A stretch of 64,000 nucleotides of DNA from Malonomonas sp036526255 (GTDB lineage Bacteria; Desulfobacterota; Desulfuromonadia; Desulfuromonadales; Geopsychrobacteraceae). The stretch is taken from positions 41,259-105,258 of the forward strand of contig DATCYW010000009.1 in assembly GCA_036526255.1 (NCBI GenBank), in the 5' to 3' direction. The notes under the pieces are model-generated. The model saw only the letters and a list, made by a program, of their open reading frames with translations. It searched no databases and was not told the origin of the DNA. Of the stretch, positions 62,313 through 64,000 are shown one piece after another (the first letter of the stretch is position 1; every line of letters begins with the position of its first letter). The position numbers were made by a program, and so were the translations under genes.

Positions 62313-63815
62313 ATGAAAAAATCATCGATTATTACCATCCTCTGCGTGCTGGTCATGGTGCCGATGCTGCTGCTGGCGGTATCGATCAAAGAGAACAAGG
62401 CCGAACAGAAAGCGATCAACGCCGTCCCTGACATCAAGAAGCTCGAGCCGAGGAGCGCCGAGTGGGGCAAGTACTACCCGCGTCAGTACGACTCTTACAT
62501 GCAGACCAAAAAGAGCGACGAGATCAAGGACGTTCTCAAAGGTGACCCGGCACTGGTGGTGATGTGGGCTGGATACGGCTTCTCCAAGGATTACAACGCA
62601 CCGCGCGGTCACTTTTACATGCTTGAGGACAACCTGAACACTTTGCGCACCGGCGCTCCGGTCGATGAGAAGACCGGCCCGATGCCGACCGCCTGCTGGA
62701 CCTGCAAATCCCCCGACGTCCCGCGCCTGATCAATGAGACCAGTGAGCTGGAATTCTTTACCGGCAAGTGGTCCAAGTACGGTGGCGACATCGTCAATCC
62801 GGTCGGTTGTGCCGACTGTCACGATAATCAAACCATGAAGCTGTCTGTCACCCGTGATTTTCTCAAGCGTGGCCTCGACGCTGAAGGCAGCATGCCGTTC
62901 GCTGACGCCAGTCATCAGGATCTGCGTTCGCTGGTCTGTGCTCAGTGCCACGCCGAATATTATTTCAAAAAGACCAAGTGGGATGACAAAGGTGAAGAGA
63001 AAACTGCCGGTGTCGTCACCTTCCCCTGGGACAATGGTTTCGCCGCCGAAGATATCGAAAAGTACTACGATGAGCGCGATTTCAGTGACTGGACCCACAA
63101 GCTCAGCAAGACCCCGATGCTCAAGGCTCAGCACCCCGGTTTTGAGACCTTTATCACCGGGGTGCACGGCAAGAACAACCTCGCCTGTGCCGATTGTCAT
63201 ATGCCGTACGTGCGTGAAGGTGGCGTCAAGTACTCCAACCACAAGGTCGGCAGCCCGCTTGACGACATCCAGAACACCTGTCTGAATTGTCATAAGGGAA
63301 CCGAAAAAGAGTTCCGCGCCACCGTCGCCCGCAAGCTTGAGCGTAAGGACGAACTGTCAAAGACCGCGATGGACGTGCTGGCGAAAGCTCACCTCGAAGC
63401 CGCCAAGGCTTGGGAACTGGGCGCGACCGAAGCCGAGATGGCGCCGATCCTTCAGGATATCCGTCATGGCCAGTGGCGCTGGGACTTCTCGATCGCCGCT
63501 CACGGTGCTTTCTTCCACGCTCCTGAAGAAACTCTGCGGGTGCTTGGCAGCGCCATCAACAAGGGGCAGGATGCCCGAATTAAGCTGCGCATCGTGCTGG
63601 CCAAGTATGACGCCGCCACTTACGAAGCTCCTGATTTCTCAACCAAGGAAAAAGCTCAGGCGATTATCGGTCTGCCGTTCGACCAGCTGGTCGAAGAGAA
63701 GAACGCATTCAACAACGGCCTGAAGCAGGAATGGTTTAAAGAAGGTGCAGAAAAGGGCGTTTACGATCCTAAGTCCCGTGAAGGTATGGTTCTGAAGACC
63801 TCTTACGGCAAATAA
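62313..63815 (+). CDS. nrfA: Ammonia-forming cytochrome c nitrite reductase NrfA
   Basis: A 500-residue periplasmic pentahaem enzyme reducing nitrite to ammonium. An N-terminal signal/anchor (residues 6-23) precedes five haem motifs: the active-site CWTCK (128-132), then CADCH (166-170), CAQCH (209-213), CADCH (292-296) and CLNCH (323-327). Active-site residues fit the family: Arg98 in PRGH, Tyr216 in CAQCHAEYYF and His274 in KAQHP. Length and motif order match NrfA with lysine-coordinated haem. It follows nrfH by 23 bases and is closed by a hairpin. Confidence 0.97.
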   Translation: MKKSSIITILCVLVMVPMLLLAVSIKENKAEQKAINAVPDIKKLEPRSAEWGKYYPRQYDSYMQTKKSDEIKDVLKGDPALVVMWAGYGFSKDYNAPRGHFYMLEDNLNTLRTGAPVDEKTGPMPTACWTCKSPDVPRLINETSELEFFTGKWSKYGGDIVNPVGCADCHDNQTMKLSVTRDFLKRGLDAEGSMPFADASHQDLRSLVCAQCHAEYYFKKTKWDDKGEEKTAGVVTFPWDNGFAAEDIEKYYDERDFSDWTHKLSKTPMLKAQHPGFETFITGVHGKNNLACADCHMPYVREGGVKYSNHKVGSPLDDIQNTCLNCHKGTEKEFRATVARKLERKDELSKTAMDVLAKAHLEAAKAWELGATEAEMAPILQDIRHGQWRWDFSIAAHGAFFHAPEETLRVLGSAINKGQDARIKLRIVLAKYDAATYEAPDFSTKEKAQAIIGLPFDQLVEEKNAFNNGLKQEWFKEGAEKGVYDPKSREGMVLKTSYGK

Positions 63816-63904
63816 AAAACAGCCGTTTTGTTGGTAACAAAAAGCCCTGTCCGCATTGCGGGCTAGCCGGTCGGTAAGCGTGTTGACCATCTAAGCAAGA
63901 ACAA

Positions 63905-63942
63905 GCAAAGCCCTCTAAAATTAGATACTTAGAGGGCTTTGC
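63905..63942 (+). terminator. Terminator after nrfA
   Basis: A perfect 14-bp stem (63905-63918 GCAAAGCCCTCTAA with 63929-63942) with a ten-base loop, about 90 bases after the nrfA stop. The T-run is short, so termination may be partial. Confidence 0.65.
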
Positions 63943-64000
63943 CTTTCGTAGATTTTCAAGATGAAGTCAAATGGTTAAACTACTGAAATTCCATGCTGCC

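Noticed and set aside
62322..63293. 323-codon frame antisense to nrfA
   Set aside because: It is the complement of the haem-motif coding sequence; no domain or ribosome site.
63830..63890. Imperfect AGCCC...GGGCT hairpin after nrfA
   Set aside because: It has a bulge and no T-run; the better hairpin at 63905-63942 is more likely the terminator.

Overview
The window is about 64 kb of bacterial chromosome, moderately GC-rich and densely coded, with no rRNA, tRNA, CRISPR array, phage or insertion sequence that I can see. Gene content points to the Desulfuromonadales/Geobacterales part of the Desulfobacterota. The pointers are the carD-ispD-ispF-glnS-cysS order, a complete rnfABCDGE operon, a NrfHA nitrite reductase beside a haem-sensing kinase and a sigma-54 activator, PrkA/DUF444/SpoVR genes, PilZ and CheC-type genes, and DUF445 and DUF4015 proteins. 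This placement is inference from gene content, not a database match.

Layout. 1-2.3 kb: the 3' end of cheA, a CheC-like gene and lolA, closed by a strong terminator. 2.4-7.6 kb: yajQ, rimO, an OmpA-like lipoprotein, a sugar-nucleotidyltransferase, a DUF445 membrane protein and msrA. 8-12 kb: an amino-acid ABC importer (permease, binding protein, permease, no ATPase), then a LEA-type lipoprotein, a YchJ-like protein and a CYTH phosphatase. 12-17.5 kb: a TrpXYZ-like importer on the minus strand, a divergent GlxA-type regulator, an EamA transporter, a small unknown protein and a PilZ protein. 17.7-22.6 kb: a lipoprotein, the Prc/Tsp protease, a ketopantoate reductase and a TPR protein. 22.7-27.7 kb: carD, then ispD-ispF-glnS-cysS. 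27.7-35 kb: a SrkA-like kinase, the proVWX glycine-betaine importer, a MYG1-like hydrolase and a divergent argO/argP pair. 35-43.4 kb: a DUF4015 protein, a DgkA-PAP2 fusion, a four-S1-domain protein overlapping an MFS exporter, mgtE, an EVE protein, a YiiX-type hydrolase and a His-rich secreted protein.

43.6-51.8 kb is the most unusual block: prkA, DUF444 (yeaH), spoVR and a second, divergent PrkA-like AAA+ gene, tightly packed in one direction and followed by a periplasmic binding-protein-like gene. 51.9-56.9 kb is rnfABCDGE on the minus strand, with a readable promoter and an operator-like dyad, facing a MerR-family regulator. 57.6-64 kb holds a methyltransferase, a YciI protein, a haem-binding histidine kinase with an NtrC-type regulator, and divergently nrfHA.

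How parts work together. The 61.5-61.7 kb intergenic region has a consensus-perfect sigma-54 promoter pointing at nrfH and two near-identical 16-bp dyads upstream placed like enhancer sites. The adjacent kinase/regulator pair is therefore very likely the switch for ammonia-forming nitrite reduction. A 31-codon open frame with a very strong Shine-Dalgarno sits between promoter and nrfH and overlaps its start codon by ATGA; it appears to be an undescribed leader peptide. The Rnf complex would couple ferredoxin/NAD electron flow to ion pumping, and the proVWX genes provide osmoprotection. Coordinates of CDSs use the start I think is real, which in several cases differs from the longest open frame.
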